Shown here piece by piece: positions 8,731 to 18,036 of a stretch of 64,000 nucleotides of DNA. The notes below the pieces were generated by a model. The model was not told where the DNA came from. It made no database searches and saw nothing but the letters and a program-made list of their open reading frames with translations. The translations under genes were made by a program, and so were the position numbers. The stretch spans positions 124,001 through 188,000 of the forward strand of contig CAWKFA010000015.1 of assembly GCA_963848825.1 (NCBI GenBank). Reading direction: 5' to 3'. Numbering within the stretch: position 1 is the stretch's first letter; every line of letters begins with the position of its first letter. This DNA is from CAVVSQ01 sp963848825. Its GTDB lineage: Bacteria; Planctomycetota; Planctomycetia; Gemmatales; Gemmataceae.

Positions 8731-9604
8731 ATGTTGCTACGCACGGAACAGCTCACGAAAAACTACGGGCACTTCCGCGCCCTCGATCACCTGGACCTCG
8801 AGGTAAGGCCTGGAGAAATCTTCGGCCTCCTTGGGCCCAATGGCTCGGGCAAGTCGACCGCGCTGCGTATTCTCCTCGGCTTTTTGCGACCGACGTCGGG
8901 CCAGGCGTGGATCGGCGGCCATGATTGCTGGCATAACAGCGTCGAGGCCCGCCGCCAGGTCGGCTACCTGCCCGGCGAGCTGCGTCTTTACGAAAATATG
9001 ACAGGCCGGCAGCTGGTGCGTTTTCTCTCCAGCGTGCGGCAAAGCGCAGAAACGCCGGCCGACGAGGACCAACTCGCGCGCGTTTTCGATATCGATCTGT
9101 CCCGCCCCATCGCGGAGCTTTCGTCTGGAATGAAGCGCAAGGTCGCTCTCATGCAGGTGTTGTTGCCACGTACCCCTCTGCTGATTCTTGACGAGCCCAC
9201 CAACACGCTCGACCCGACCATGCGCGATGAGTTGCTAGGTCAGCTAGTGGCGGCACGGGCACGTGGCCAGGCGGTGCTATTTTCCTCGCACGTCCTGGCG
9301 GAGGTCGAGCATATCTGCGACCGCGTGGGCATTTTGCACAAAGGGAGGCTTGTGCACCTGCAGCACCTGGAAGAGCTGCGCGAGGTGAAGCGCATCCGGG
9401 CTACTTTCGCGGGACCCGTAAACTCCCTCCCCGATGTGGCGGGCGTGCGTGCCCTGAGCAACGCAGGGCAAGAGCTGACGTTCGAGTTTACCGGGCCTGC
9501 CAGATTTGTTGGGGTGGCTGGCCGGGCAGGCAGTGATCGAGCTCAAAATTGAACCGCTGGGGCTGGCGGCCATCTATCAAAAATACCACGGTAGCGGAGC
9601 ATGA
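8731..9604 (+). CDS. ABC transporter ATP-binding protein (frame broken near its end)
   Basis: This is the ATPase of an ABC-2 type exporter. Walker A (GPNGSGKST) is at residues 35-43, the signature LSSGMKRK at about 131 and Walker B LLILDEPTNTLD at about 150, with the H-loop in SSHVLAEVEHICD. The uncorrected frame ends at 9552 with an unlikely tail. Removing one base at 9493-9498 (GGGCCTG to GGGCTG) restores LPDLLGWLAGQAVIELKIEP and a stop TGA at 9602-9604. That stop overlaps the ATG of the permease gene by four bases (ATGA), the usual arrangement for translational coupling, and this supports the correction. The corrected protein is about 290 residues. The substrate is unknown. Confidence 0.85.
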
Positions 9605-10494
9605 TCGTCACATTAGTCCGTAAACTGCTGCGTGATGCACGCACCGCCCTGATTTTCGTCGGCTTCCTGCTGATGGCATTCCAGGTCCTGTGGGCGCGGA
9701 TAACGCAGCGCATCTCCGATTCGGGACAGATCCTCGACCAGTTGCGCGGGTTTGGCCTGACGATCGCCAACATCCGCGAGACCATTTTTAAAGGGCCAGG
9801 GCAGATCGTTCAAGCCATCATGGGCGGCGAAAATATTCACATCGACCGGGCCCTGGACATGATCTCCATCGCCTATGTGCACCCGCTGACCATCTTTATT
9901 CTGTCGACCTGGGCGATAGGCCGGGCGTCCGGCGCCATTGCCGGCGAAATCGACCGCGGCACGATGGAGTTGCTGCTGGCGCAGCCGATTCGGCGCGGCC
10001 AGATTGTGCTCGCGCACCTGCTTGTTGATATCATCACCATCCCGATTTTATGCCTCTGCATGTGGGCCGGAACCTGGATCGGCGCCTCGCTGGTGGGGTT
10101 CGTCGGCAACGACCAGCCATCCCTGGCGGTCGATCCCGCGGCATTCGCGCCCGGCTTGCTGAATGTCTTCTTGCTTGTTTTCGCTATCAGCGGCGTGACC
10201 ATGTGCCTTTCAGCCGCGGGGCGTTTTCGCTGGCGCGTCCTGGGTTTCGCGGTGGCGCTGGCGCTGCTTCAATTCCTGACAAACCTCGTCGGCCAGTTAT
10301 GGGAACCAGCAGCGCCCATACGTCCCTGCACGATTTTTTACTACTATCAGCCGCAATCGCTTATTTTGAGCCCCACCTGGTACGACCAGGCCTCTTGCTG
10401 GCTGCATTTGGGCGTGCTCGCTGGCGTGGGCTGCGCGGGCTATGTTCTGGCGCTGTGGATCTTTTGCCGCCGCGACTTGCCGGCGCCTCTATAA
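9601..10494 (+). CDS. ABC-2 type transporter permease
   Basis: This 297-residue membrane protein is the partner of the ATPase encoded just upstream (ATGA overlap). Six hydrophobic segments are visible: near residues 15-32, 95-108, 138-162, 182-205, 212-235 and 265-290. Between the second and third lies GEIDRGTMELLLAQPIRRGQ, the cytoplasmic coupling region typical of this family (the NodJ/YhaP-like form has the same DRGT-x-ELLL pattern). The frame is intact. There is no clue to the substrate in nearby genes. Confidence 0.82.
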   Translation: MIVTLVRKLLRDARTALIFVGFLLMAFQVLWARITQRISDSGQILDQLRGFGLTIANIRETIFKGPGQIVQAIMGGENIHIDRALDMISIAYVHPLTIFILSTWAIGRASGAIAGEIDRGTMELLLAQPIRRGQIVLAHLLVDIITIPILCLCMWAGTWIGASLVGFVGNDQPSLAVDPAAFAPGLLNVFLLVFAISGVTMCLSAAGRFRWRVLGFAVALALLQFLTNLVGQLWEPAAPIRPCTIFYYYQPQSLILSPTWYDQASCWLHLGVLAGVGCAGYVLALWIFCRRDLPAPL

Positions 10495-10560
10495 ATAAAC
10501 CCGCGCCGACTTGGTTGTTTTTTTGTCGCTTTCGGCCGCGTGCCGCGGTACATTCGCGCC

Positions 10561-11343
10561 ATGAATAAATTCCTCTTCATTGCCGTGTCGTTGCTGCTAA
10601 TGGGGCAGAGCGCGCTGGCCCAGGGTAGCGCCAAGAAGAAACTCCTCCTTCTCTGGCAAGGCCCTGATGGGCATCCGCCCGCCAGCCACGAATATGAACA
10701 GGGGCAAAAGATCGTCCTCAAGCTCCTGGGCAAACGCGAAGACCTGGATGTTTCGCTGGTGCGCGCGGACGAACCCTGGCGCGAAGGGCCGGCCCTGCTG
10801 GCCAAGGCCGACGGCGTGGTGCTCTATCTGTCCGAAGGGGCGAAATGGTCGCAGAACGACGCCAAGCGGGCCGCTGCCCTGGCCGACCTGGCCAAGCGCG
10901 GCGGGGGCATCGCGGTTCTTCACTGGGCCATGGGGACCAGGGAGACCATCAACATCGAGCCCTTTCTTCAGCTCGCGGGCGGCTGCCACGGCGGGCCGGA
11001 CCGCAAATACAAATTTCTGGCCACGGACGTGCACGTGGTCGATCCCAAACATCCGGTCACGCGAGGTCTGCAAGACTTCAAGGTGCGTGATGAGTTCTAT
11101 TACCAGCTCAAATTCATCCAGGGCAAGGGCACCGTGACGCCGCTGGTCCGTGCCGACATTGATGGCCAAAAAGAGACGGTGGCCTGGGCCTGGGAGCGGC
11201 CCGAGGGTGGCCGGTCCTTCGGTTTCAGCGGGCTGCACTATCACGAAAACTGGGCACTGCCCGAATATCGCCGGCTGGTCGAGCAAGGAATTGTCTGGAC
11301 GATGGGCGGCAACATACCAGCTACGGGCCTGAAGGCGCCGTAA
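10561..11343 (+). CDS. Secreted ThuA-like domain protein
   Basis: The start at ATG 10561 gives a signal peptide (NKFLFIAVSLLLMGQSALA); the upstream in-frame ATG at 10540 would add seven charged residues before it. The mature protein of about 240 residues is a ThuA-like domain, related to class I glutamine amidotransferases. It shows LLLLWQGPDGHPPASHEY at the start, the middle motif GGGIAVLHWAMGTRE, the family-typical GGCHGGPDRKYKF and HPVTRGLQDFKVRDEFYY, and the C-terminal SGLHYHENW. Planctomycetes encode many exported ThuA proteins, often near sugar-catabolic and cytochrome-domain genes as here; the reaction is not established. Confidence 0.82.
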   Translation: MNKFLFIAVSLLLMGQSALAQGSAKKKLLLLWQGPDGHPPASHEYEQGQKIVLKLLGKREDLDVSLVRADEPWREGPALLAKADGVVLYLSEGAKWSQNDAKRAAALADLAKRGGGIAVLHWAMGTRETINIEPFLQLAGGCHGGPDRKYKFLATDVHVVDPKHPVTRGLQDFKVRDEFYYQLKFIQGKGTVTPLVRADIDGQKETVAWAWERPEGGRSFGFSGLHYHENWALPEYRRLVEQGIVWTMGGNIPATGLKAP

Positions 11344-11361
11344 CAGGCTGCGACTTTTTTT

Positions 11362-11394
11362 CAGAGGTTCACATTAATCTGAGGTCCACATTAA
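11362..11394 (+). repeat. Short direct repeat
   Basis: CAGAGGTTCACATTAA (11362-11377) is followed after one base by CTGAGGTCCACATTAA (11379-11394), with two mismatches. It lies between the ThuA-like and SMP-30-like genes. The following ACGGGGTCGGGTCC has the look of a degenerate REP end, which is an impression only. Confidence 0.55.
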
Positions 11395-11444
11395 ACGGGG
11401 TCGGGTCCTTTGAACTCAGAGGGCTAACCCCTTCAATTGGGGGC

Positions 11445-11459
11445 CTCCCTACGAGGGAG
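11445..11459 (+). promoter_or_regulatory. Hairpin that pairs the ribosome binding site
   Basis: CTCCCT (11445-11450) and AGGGAG (11454-11459) form a six-base stem with the loop ACG. The 3' side is the Shine-Dalgarno sequence of the SMP-30-like gene that starts at 11464, so the stem would hide it. Confidence 0.45.
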
Positions 11460-11463
11460 TGTC

Positions 11464-12474
11464 ATGCGTCTGTCAATCATGTTCTTGCTGGTGGGGCTGA
11501 CGGTTTTGGCGCCGGCCTGGGCTCAGGAAAAGCGCACGCTCGGGACGATCGAAAGGCTCGATCCGGCCTTCGACAAATTGGTTCCCAAGGATGCCAAGCT
11601 GGAAATCCTGGCGGGCGGGTTTATCTGGACGGAAGGGCCGGTCTGGATCAAGGAGGGGGGCTTTCTGGCATTTTCCGACATTCCCAACAATGTCGTCAAC
11701 AAGTGGGACGGCAAGCAAATCACCCCCTACGTCAAGCCAGCCGGCTACACCGGCAAAACGCCGCGCGGCGGCAAGCCCAGTGACGAACCCGGCTCAAATG
11801 GCCTCATGCTCGATGCCCAGGGCCGGCTGACCCTGTGCGAACATGGCGACCGCCGCGTCACGCGCATCGAGAAAAACGGCAGCAAAACCGTCCTGGCCGA
11901 CAAGTACATGGGCAAACGCCTCAACAGTCCCAACGATCTCGTCTATCATTCGAACGGCGATCTCTATTTCACCGATCCCCCTTACGGCATGCTGGGCGGC
12001 TGGGAAAGCCCCGAGCGCGAACTCGATTTTTGCGGCGTTTATCGTCTAAGCAAGGATGGCAAACTCACACTGTTGACCAAGGAAATGACCAGGCCCAATG
12101 GCATTGCGCTGTCCCCCGATGAAAAAACGCTCTATGTCGCCAATTCCGACCCGGCCATTGCCATCTGGAAGTCCTTTCCCGTCAAAAGCGACGGCACCCT
12201 CGATCAGGGTAAGGTGTTTTTTGACGCCACTGGCTGGGTCAAAGAGAAGAAAGGCCTGCCGGATGGCATGAAGGTCGATCAGGCCGGCAATCTCTTCGCG
12301 GCCGGCCCGGGCGGCATTCTGGTCTTTTCACCAGCAGCCAAACACCTCGGCACCATCGCCACGGGGGTCAACACCGCCAACTGCGCCTTTGGCGAGGATG
12401 GCATGACCCTCTTCGTCGCCGCCGACCACGATATCTGCCGCATCCGCCTGTCAACCAAGGGCCGCGGGTTCTAA
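11464..12474 (+). CDS. Secreted SMP-30/gluconolactonase-like protein, copy 1
   Basis: The start at ATG 11464 follows GAGGGAG with five bases between and opens on a signal peptide (MRLSIMFLLVGLTVLAPAWA). The mature region of about 317 residues is a calcium-dependent six-bladed beta-propeller of the SMP-30/gluconolactonase family, which opens sugar lactones or esters. Visible motifs are GGFIWTEGPVWI near the start (the metal-binding Glu), the DEPGSNGLMLDAQGRL stretch, LNSPNDLVYHSNGDLYFTDP (metal-binding Asn and Asp) and RPNGIALSPDEKTLYVANS. It ends with two bases to spare before a likely terminator. It is a close paralogue of the gene at 22606-23631. The upstream in-frame start at 11437 has no ribosome binding site. 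Confidence 0.87.
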   Translation: MRLSIMFLLVGLTVLAPAWAQEKRTLGTIERLDPAFDKLVPKDAKLEILAGGFIWTEGPVWIKEGGFLAFSDIPNNVVNKWDGKQITPYVKPAGYTGKTPRGGKPSDEPGSNGLMLDAQGRLTLCEHGDRRVTRIEKNGSKTVLADKYMGKRLNSPNDLVYHSNGDLYFTDPPYGMLGGWESPERELDFCGVYRLSKDGKLTLLTKEMTRPNGIALSPDEKTLYVANSDPAIAIWKSFPVKSDGTLDQGKVFFDATGWVKEKKGLPDGMKVDQAGNLFAAGPGGILVFSPAAKHLGTIATGVNTANCAFGEDGMTLFVAADHDICRIRLSTKGRGF

Positions 12475-12504
12475 AACCAACAGCCCGTTGACAAAGGCTG
12501 AAGA

Positions 12505-12549
12505 AGCAGGAGAAAGACCTGGCGTTGCCGCCTCTTTCTCCTGCTTTTC
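12505..12549 (+). terminator. Intrinsic terminator after SMP-30-like gene 1
   Basis: A 13-base perfect stem AGCAGGAGAAAGA (12505-12517) with TCTTTCTCCTGCT (12533-12545), loop of 15 bases, then TTTCGTCTT. It starts 30 bases after the stop codon. Confidence 0.75.
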
Positions 12550-12700
12550 GTCTTAATTCACCTGCCCCGTGGTCCAGCGTAGTGACTCGACCTAACTTCT
12601 TTGCGATTCAGCCCCTTCCCATGCTAACTTCCTTGTGGTAATCTGGTCTTTTCGCCCCTGTTGGTTCACGCTTGGCCGCTTCTTGCCTCCAGAGGATTGC

Positions 12701-15612
12701 ATGCGACGCCCGCTCCGCCTTTGTGTAGGTTTCTTGTTGGCGGCATCCTGGTCCGCTCCCGCTCAGGGACAAGGCGAAGTCGATTATCAACGCGACGTTC
12801 GGCCCATTCTCGCCAAAAGCTGTTTCAAGTGCCACGGCCCGGCGCTGCAAGAGGCCGGCCTGCGCCTCGACGAGCGTGAGCGCGCGCTCCGCCGCAAGGT
12901 CATCGTGCCTGGCCAACCCGCCGAAAGTAAGCTGCTCAGCGCGCGTTCACCGCGACGACGAGGAGCGCATGCCGCCTCCCGACGCCGGCGAACACCTCAA
13001 AACAACGCAAATTGACATCCTGAAGAAATGGATCGCCCAGGGAGCGGACTACACTCCGCACTATGCGTTTATCAAGCCGCAACAAGTCCCCTTGCCCGCC
13101 CTGAAAAACAGGGCCTGGGCGAAAAACCCAATCGATCATTTCATACTGGCACGGCTGGAGAAGGAAGGCATCCAGCCTTCGGCGGAGGCGGACCGTCCCA
13201 CCCTTATTCGAAGGTTGACTCTCGATTTGTTGGGGCTGTTGCCATCCCCCCAGGAGGTGGCCGCGTTTGTCGGCGATGCCAGCCCGGCTGCGTACGAGCA
13301 CCTCGTTGATCGGCTGCTCGCCTCGCCCCATTATGGCGAGCGTCAAGCGCGCCACTGGCTCGATCTCGCACGCTACGCCGACTCCAACGGCTACACCATC
13401 GACGGCAGGCGCTCCATCTGGCCGTGGCGCGACTGGGTCATCGACGCCTTCAACAACGACATGCCCTTTGATCACTTCACCATCGAACAACTGGCGGGCG
13501 ACCTGCTGCCCGGCGCAACGCGTTCGCAACTCGTGGCCACGGGCTTTCATCGCAATACGGCCTTCAACGAGGAAGGCGGCGCCAACCCGGAACAGTTTCG
13601 CGTCGAGCGCACCGTCGATCGCACGAACACCACGGGGGCGGTTTGGCTGGGCCTCACCGTCGGCTGTGCGCAGTGCCACACGCACAAGTATGATCCCATC
13701 ACGCACACGGAATACTTTCAGCTCTACGCTTTCTTTAATTCCCTCGACGAGCCGAAAATATCCATCCCGCGAGCCGACACGGAAAAGAAACTGCTGGCGT
13801 TGAACGCACAACTGGCCGAAGCCAAGAAGCAACTCTCCACGCAACCCAAAACAGCCGAGGACGCTCAAAAACTCCTGGCCGAGCTGGACATGGAGACGAA
13901 CGGCGGCTGGCGGGCCTGCTATCCCAAGATCATGACCGCCGAGCAAGGCGCCGCGCTCACCGGCCTCGAGGATCGCTCCATCCTGGCAAGCGGCCCGGTG
14001 GGCCCCGCCGAAACCTACACAATTCAATCGGTCGCGCCGGAAACGGGCCTCGTGACCGCCGTTCGTCTGGAAGCCATGCACCACCCTTCGCTGCCGCAGC
14101 GCGGTCCAGGCCGGGCCAGCAATGGCAACTTCGTTCTTAGCCAATTCACCTTCGAGACGGACGGCGTACCGCACCCCTTTCAAAAAGCCTCGGCGGATTT
14201 CTCCCAGGTCAAATATGATGTCAATGATGTCTTGCTTGGCGATCCGAAAAAAGGCTGGGCCGTCAATTCGAACGATCCGCGACAGCGCGATGTCGATCAC
14301 CAGGCCATCTTTTTCATGGAAAAGCCCTTCCAGGTGCGGGAGGGGCAAGCGTTTGTGTTCACCCTCCGGCACAGCGAAACGCCCCAGGGTTATGCACTGG
14401 GTCATTTCCGCCTGGCCGTCACGTTTGCCTCGGAGCGCGTCCTCAACTTGCCCCTCGAAGCACAGAAAATCGCCTTCACCAACGCGGCCGAACGCACGGA
14501 CACCGACCTGGCCCAGTGGCAAGAAGCGCTAACCAAGACGCCAGTGACATCGAAGCGGGCCGCCGAGTTGCAGAAGCAAGTCCGGGACCTGGAAAGCCAA
14601 ACTGCTTCCACGTTGATAGTTCGCGAGAGCGCCAAGCAACGGCAGACGCACATCCAAAAGCGCGGCGACTTCCTCGACCTGGGGGCTGCCGTCGAGCCGG
14701 GAACGTTCGCCATATTGCCGCCCCTCAACGTTAAAGGCCGCTCGCCCACGCGCCTCGACCTGGCGCGCTGGCTGGTCTGCGCCGGATAACCCGTTGACGG
14801 CCCGCGTGGTTGCCAATCGCATCTGGCAGCAGTATTTCGGCAAGGGCCTGGTTGAAACGGAAAACGACTTTGGTATTCAGGGCTCGATGCCCACTCACCC
14901 CGAGCTACTCGACTGGCTGGCGGTGGAGTTTATCAAGGAGGGTTGGAGCCAGAAGCGCCTGCACCGCCTGATTGCCACCAGCGCGACCTACCGGCAAGTT
15001 TCCACGAACCGCCCCGATTTACGCGACAAAGACGCCCAAAATCGGCTGCTCGCACGCCAACACCGCTTACGCCTGGAGGCCGAAATCATTCGCGATGCCG
15101 CACTGTCGGCAAGTGGTTTGCTCACACCGGCCATCGGTGGGCCTGGTGTTTATCCGCCGCAACCGCCGGAGATCTTTGCCTTCACCCAGACCAAGCAGGC
15201 CTGGCCGGAGAGCAAGGGTCCCGATCGCTATCGCCGCGGCATGTATACCTTCATCTGGCGGCAGAGCCAGCACCCGCTCCTGACCACCTTCGACGGCCCC
15301 GATGCCCAGGTCCCTTGCACGCGCCGCAATCGGTCCAACACGCCCCTGCAAGCGTTGCACCTGGCCAACGACCCGACCTTTATCGAATTTGCCAGGGGAC
15401 TGGGCGAACGCATGACGAAAGAAGGACCCAGCGACGACGCCGGCCGCATCGCCTATGGGTTCGAAACCTGCTTCGCGCGGCCGCCCAGCGCGACGGAAAT
15501 GGCCACGCTCAGCAACTTTCTGCACCAGCAGCGCCAAACCAACCCCGCGGAAGCATGGACGATGCTGGGGCGCCTGCTCCTGAATCTCGATGAATTCATC
15601 ACCAGAGAATGA
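12701..15612 (+). CDS. Planctomycete cytochrome-domain protein with DUF1549 and DUF1553 (two frame breaks)
   Basis: The gene starts at ATG 12701 (AGAGGA before it) with a signal peptide (LRLCVGFLLAASWSAPA). Residues about 30-110 are the planctomycete cytochrome C domain with the haem motif SCFKCHG and MPPPDAGE. DUF1549 follows (PIDHFILARLE, ASPHYGERQARHWLDLARYADS) and holds a second CxxCH in VGCAQCHTHKYDPI. DUF1553 ends the protein (WRQSQHPLLTTFDGPD, RSNTPLQALHLANDPTF). The frame changes at about 12940-12946 (one extra base; AGCGCGCGTT to AGCCGCGTT) and at about 14776-14780 (WLV-x-APDNPLTARVVANRIWQ restored by one base). With these, the product is about 970 residues, normal for the family. 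It overlaps the next gene region by ATGA at 15609. The role is unknown; these proteins almost always sit beside a DUF1501 gene. Confidence 0.87.
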
Positions 15613-15650
15613 CATCTTATAGCCCGCCGCGCCAGCAAGGACCTCCCAAA

Positions 15651-17072
15651 ATGACGCTTACCCCCCAACACCTCTGGCAACACACCCGCCGCGAATTCCT
15701 GCGTACCAGCACGCTGGGTCTGGGTGGCCTGGCGCTCACGTCGCTCTTCAATGAAGGCCGTGCTCAGGATACGGGCCCGCTCACAACGCGTCCCGGCCAT
15801 TTTCCCGCCAAAGCCAAGAGCGTTATTTTCTTGTTCATGGCCGGCGGCCCCAGCCAGATGGATCTCTTCGATCCCAAGCCGACACTCAACCGTCTCGACG
15901 GCCAGGTTGTTCCCGAGTCCTTCACGCGTGGCCGGCGGTTCGCCTTTATTCGCCCGGACGCCAAGCTCCTGGGCTCCAAGCGGCGCTTTAGCCGAGCCGG
16001 CCAGAGCGGCGCGGAGTTCAGCGAGCTTTTGCCCCATCACCGCAGCATCGCCGACGACATCTGCTTTCTCAAGGGAATGAAGACCGACGTCTTCAATCAC
16101 GGACCGGCCAAGGTATTGCTCAATACCGGTTCGCCCCAGTTCGGCCGCCCCAGCATGGGCTCCTGGATCGTTTACGGCATCGGCAGCGAATCGGCACGCT
16201 TGCCCGCCTTCATCGTCTTGCAGTCCGGGCCGCGCGGTCCACGCGGCGGCTCGGCCAACTGGTCCAGCGGTTTTCTGCCCACCCTCTACCAGGGCGTCCC
16301 CTTCCTGCGTGGACCGCAGCCAATTCTCGATCTGCAGACTCCGCCCGGCATCACGCCGGCACAGCAAGCGCAGTTCATCGACACCCTGCGCGACATGAAC
16401 CACCTCCGCCTCGACGCCGTCGGCGATCCCGAGATCGAAACGCGGATCGCGGCCTACGAAACCGCCTTTCGCATGCAAACCGCAGCCCCGGAAGTCATGG
16501 ATATCCACGGGGAAACCGCCGAAACCATGCGCCTCTATGGCGCCGAACCGGGCCGCCCCTCCTTCGCGTCAAACTGCCTGCTGGCCCGGCGCCTGGTGGA
16601 ACGCGGCGTCCGCTACATTCAGCTCATCCACACCGACTGGGACCACCACGGCGGACCGCTCAATCTCGAACGCTCGATTGAAGACATTACCCGCGAGGTT
16701 GACCAGGGCAGCGCCGCCCTCGTCAAGGACCTGAAACGCCGCGGCATGCTCGACGACACCCTCGTCATCTGGGGCGGCGAATTCGGCCGCACCCCCATGG
16801 GCGAACCGAGACAATCGATCGGCCGCGACCACCACATTGACGCCTACACCATGTGGCTGGCCGGCGGCGGCATCAAGCCAGGTATCATCCACGGCAGTAC
16901 CGACGAGATCGGCTACAACGTCACCGAGAACCCCGTCCACGTCCACGATTTGCAAGCAACCATCCTGCACCAGCTAGGCCTAGAACACACCCGCCTCACA
17001 TTCCGCTTCCAGGGCCGCGATTTTCGGCTCACCGATGTAAGTGGGAATGTGGTGCGCGAGATTTTGGTGTGA
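15651..17072 (+). CDS. DUF1501 Tat-exported protein
   Basis: This is a 473-residue DUF1501 protein, a member of the alkaline phosphatase/sulfatase superfamily fold. The Tat signal RREFLRTSTLGLGGLAL is near residue 13 when the start is ATG 15651. An in-frame ATG at 15609 overlaps the previous stop (ATGA) and would add 14 residues, and coupling makes it a real alternative. Family motifs seen are FLFMAGGPSQMDLFDPKP, HHRSIADDICFLKGM, the conserved WDHHGG and VIWGGEFGRTPMGE, and GRDHH. It lies directly downstream of the DUF1549/DUF1553 gene, the standard planctomycete pair, and is probably in the same transcript. The substrate is unknown. Confidence 0.88.
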   Translation: MTLTPQHLWQHTRREFLRTSTLGLGGLALTSLFNEGRAQDTGPLTTRPGHFPAKAKSVIFLFMAGGPSQMDLFDPKPTLNRLDGQVVPESFTRGRRFAFIRPDAKLLGSKRRFSRAGQSGAEFSELLPHHRSIADDICFLKGMKTDVFNHGPAKVLLNTGSPQFGRPSMGSWIVYGIGSESARLPAFIVLQSGPRGPRGGSANWSSGFLPTLYQGVPFLRGPQPILDLQTPPGITPAQQAQFIDTLRDMNHLRLDAVGDPEIETRIAAYETAFRMQTAAPEVMDIHGETAETMRLYGAEPGRPSFASNCLLARRLVERGVRYIQLIHTDWDHHGGPLNLERSIEDITREVDQGSAALVKDLKRRGMLDDTLVIWGGEFGRTPMGEPRQSIGRDHHIDAYTMWLAGGGIKPGIIHGSTDEIGYNVTENPVHVHDLQATILHQLGLEHTRLTFRFQGRDFRLTDVSGNVVREILV

Positions 17073-17131
17073 AAGTAAGACGGAAGACCTTTCAGTGACA
17101 GAGAGCGGGCGTTTCTGGTATCCTTTCAGAT

Positions 17132-17509
17132 ATGAACCAGACAACCGAACAAAAACAGAATGAGCCAAACGGTGCGCAGGTCCCGGTGATCGCCGAGCAC
17201 ATCGAGGTGACTCCTGGGGTTTGCGGTGGCAAGCCTCGTATCGCCGGCCATCGCATCCGCGTTCAGGATATCGTCCTTTCCCATCAACGGGCTGGCATGA
17301 CCGCCGATGAAATCGTGTCAGTATTTCCGACCATCACAATTTCTGACGTGTACGCCGCTCTTACCTACTATCATGACCACCGGGCTGAAATTGATGCGGA
17401 TATCCGAGAGGCCGACCTATTTGACGCAAACCTCCAGGCCCAGGGGCCTTCCATCGTAGAAAAAATAGCCGCACGGAATGCCAAGAACAATTCGCTTCCA
17501 CCTGGATGA
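17132..17509 (+). CDS. DUF433 domain protein, probable antitoxin
   Basis: The 125-residue product has an N-terminal hydrophilic tail and then a DUF433 domain: GVCGGKPRIAGHRIRVQDIV, with the winged-helix-like segment AGMTADEIVSVFPTITISDVYAALTYYHDHRAEID. DUF433 proteins are commonly paired with DUF5615 PIN-like proteins in putative toxin-antitoxin units. Its 3' end overlaps the next gene by 32 bases, which fits such a unit. The likely role is DNA binding and neutralisation of the partner. No promoter could be assigned. Confidence 0.82.
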   Translation: MNQTTEQKQNEPNGAQVPVIAEHIEVTPGVCGGKPRIAGHRIRVQDIVLSHQRAGMTADEIVSVFPTITISDVYAALTYYHDHRAEIDADIREADLFDANLQAQGPSIVEKIAARNAKNNSLPPG

Positions 17510-17815
17510 AAACTGCCACCGCGGCATTGCGGAAGCACTCCGCCGTCACGGGATTGACGTGAGCACGACGCCCGAGGCGAATCTTCTTGGAGCTCCAGAC
17601 GAGGAACAGCTTCGTTTCGCCGTCGGCACGGGCCGGACTTTATTCACGCTCGACAAAGACTTCCTAAAGCTTGCCGGTCAAAATACAGAACACTACGGCG
17701 TTATTTATTGCAGGCAGCAAACCCGTTCACTTGGCGACATAATCCTGCGCGATCCTTCTCATCTGGGAGGTTTATGAGGTACACGAGCTAAAAAACAAAG
17801 TCGAGTATATCTGAG
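17478..17815 (+). CDS. DUF5615 PIN-like protein, probable toxin (frame broken near its end)
   Basis: The product begins RTIRFHLDENCHRGIAEALRRHGIDV, the DUF5615 signature with the acidic Asp-Glu pair, and continues with LGAPDEEQLRFAVGTGRTLFTLDKDFLKL, which holds the DKDF acid pair of PIN-like nucleases. The frame as given ends at 17777 with RDPSHLGGL. One base change at 17749-17752 gives ILLIWEVYEVHELKNKVEYI and a TGA at 17813-17815, which is the usual C-terminus of the family. The corrected length is about 112 residues. It overlaps the DUF433 gene and is presumably co-translated. Whether it is toxic or an RNase is not shown here. Confidence 0.8.
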
Positions 17816-18036
17816 AATTGCACGTCGAATTGACCTTCGGGAGAGAAATGGCACTTGCCAAAGAACGCAGCTACTTGGCACAAACCGGCCAGATAGACGC
17901 CGCAGCTGCATCCCATCAGATTTTTCATCCCAAAAAGCTGGGACTCGACGGACTCGGACGCGTGCCTACCGATAGCAATGGCCGTCTCGATCTGCCATAA
18001 TAATCCGCTACCGTACCCTGGCCCGGAGTGTTCCTC

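Noticed and set aside
12936..14522. 528-codon minus-strand frame inside the DUF1549/DUF1553 gene
   Set aside because: Antisense shadow of a clearly recognised gene; no family motif, typical of high-GC DNA.
17818..18000. Small plus-strand frame between the DUF5615 gene and the PQQ-type gene
   Set aside because: TTG start, no ribosome binding site and no recognisable content.
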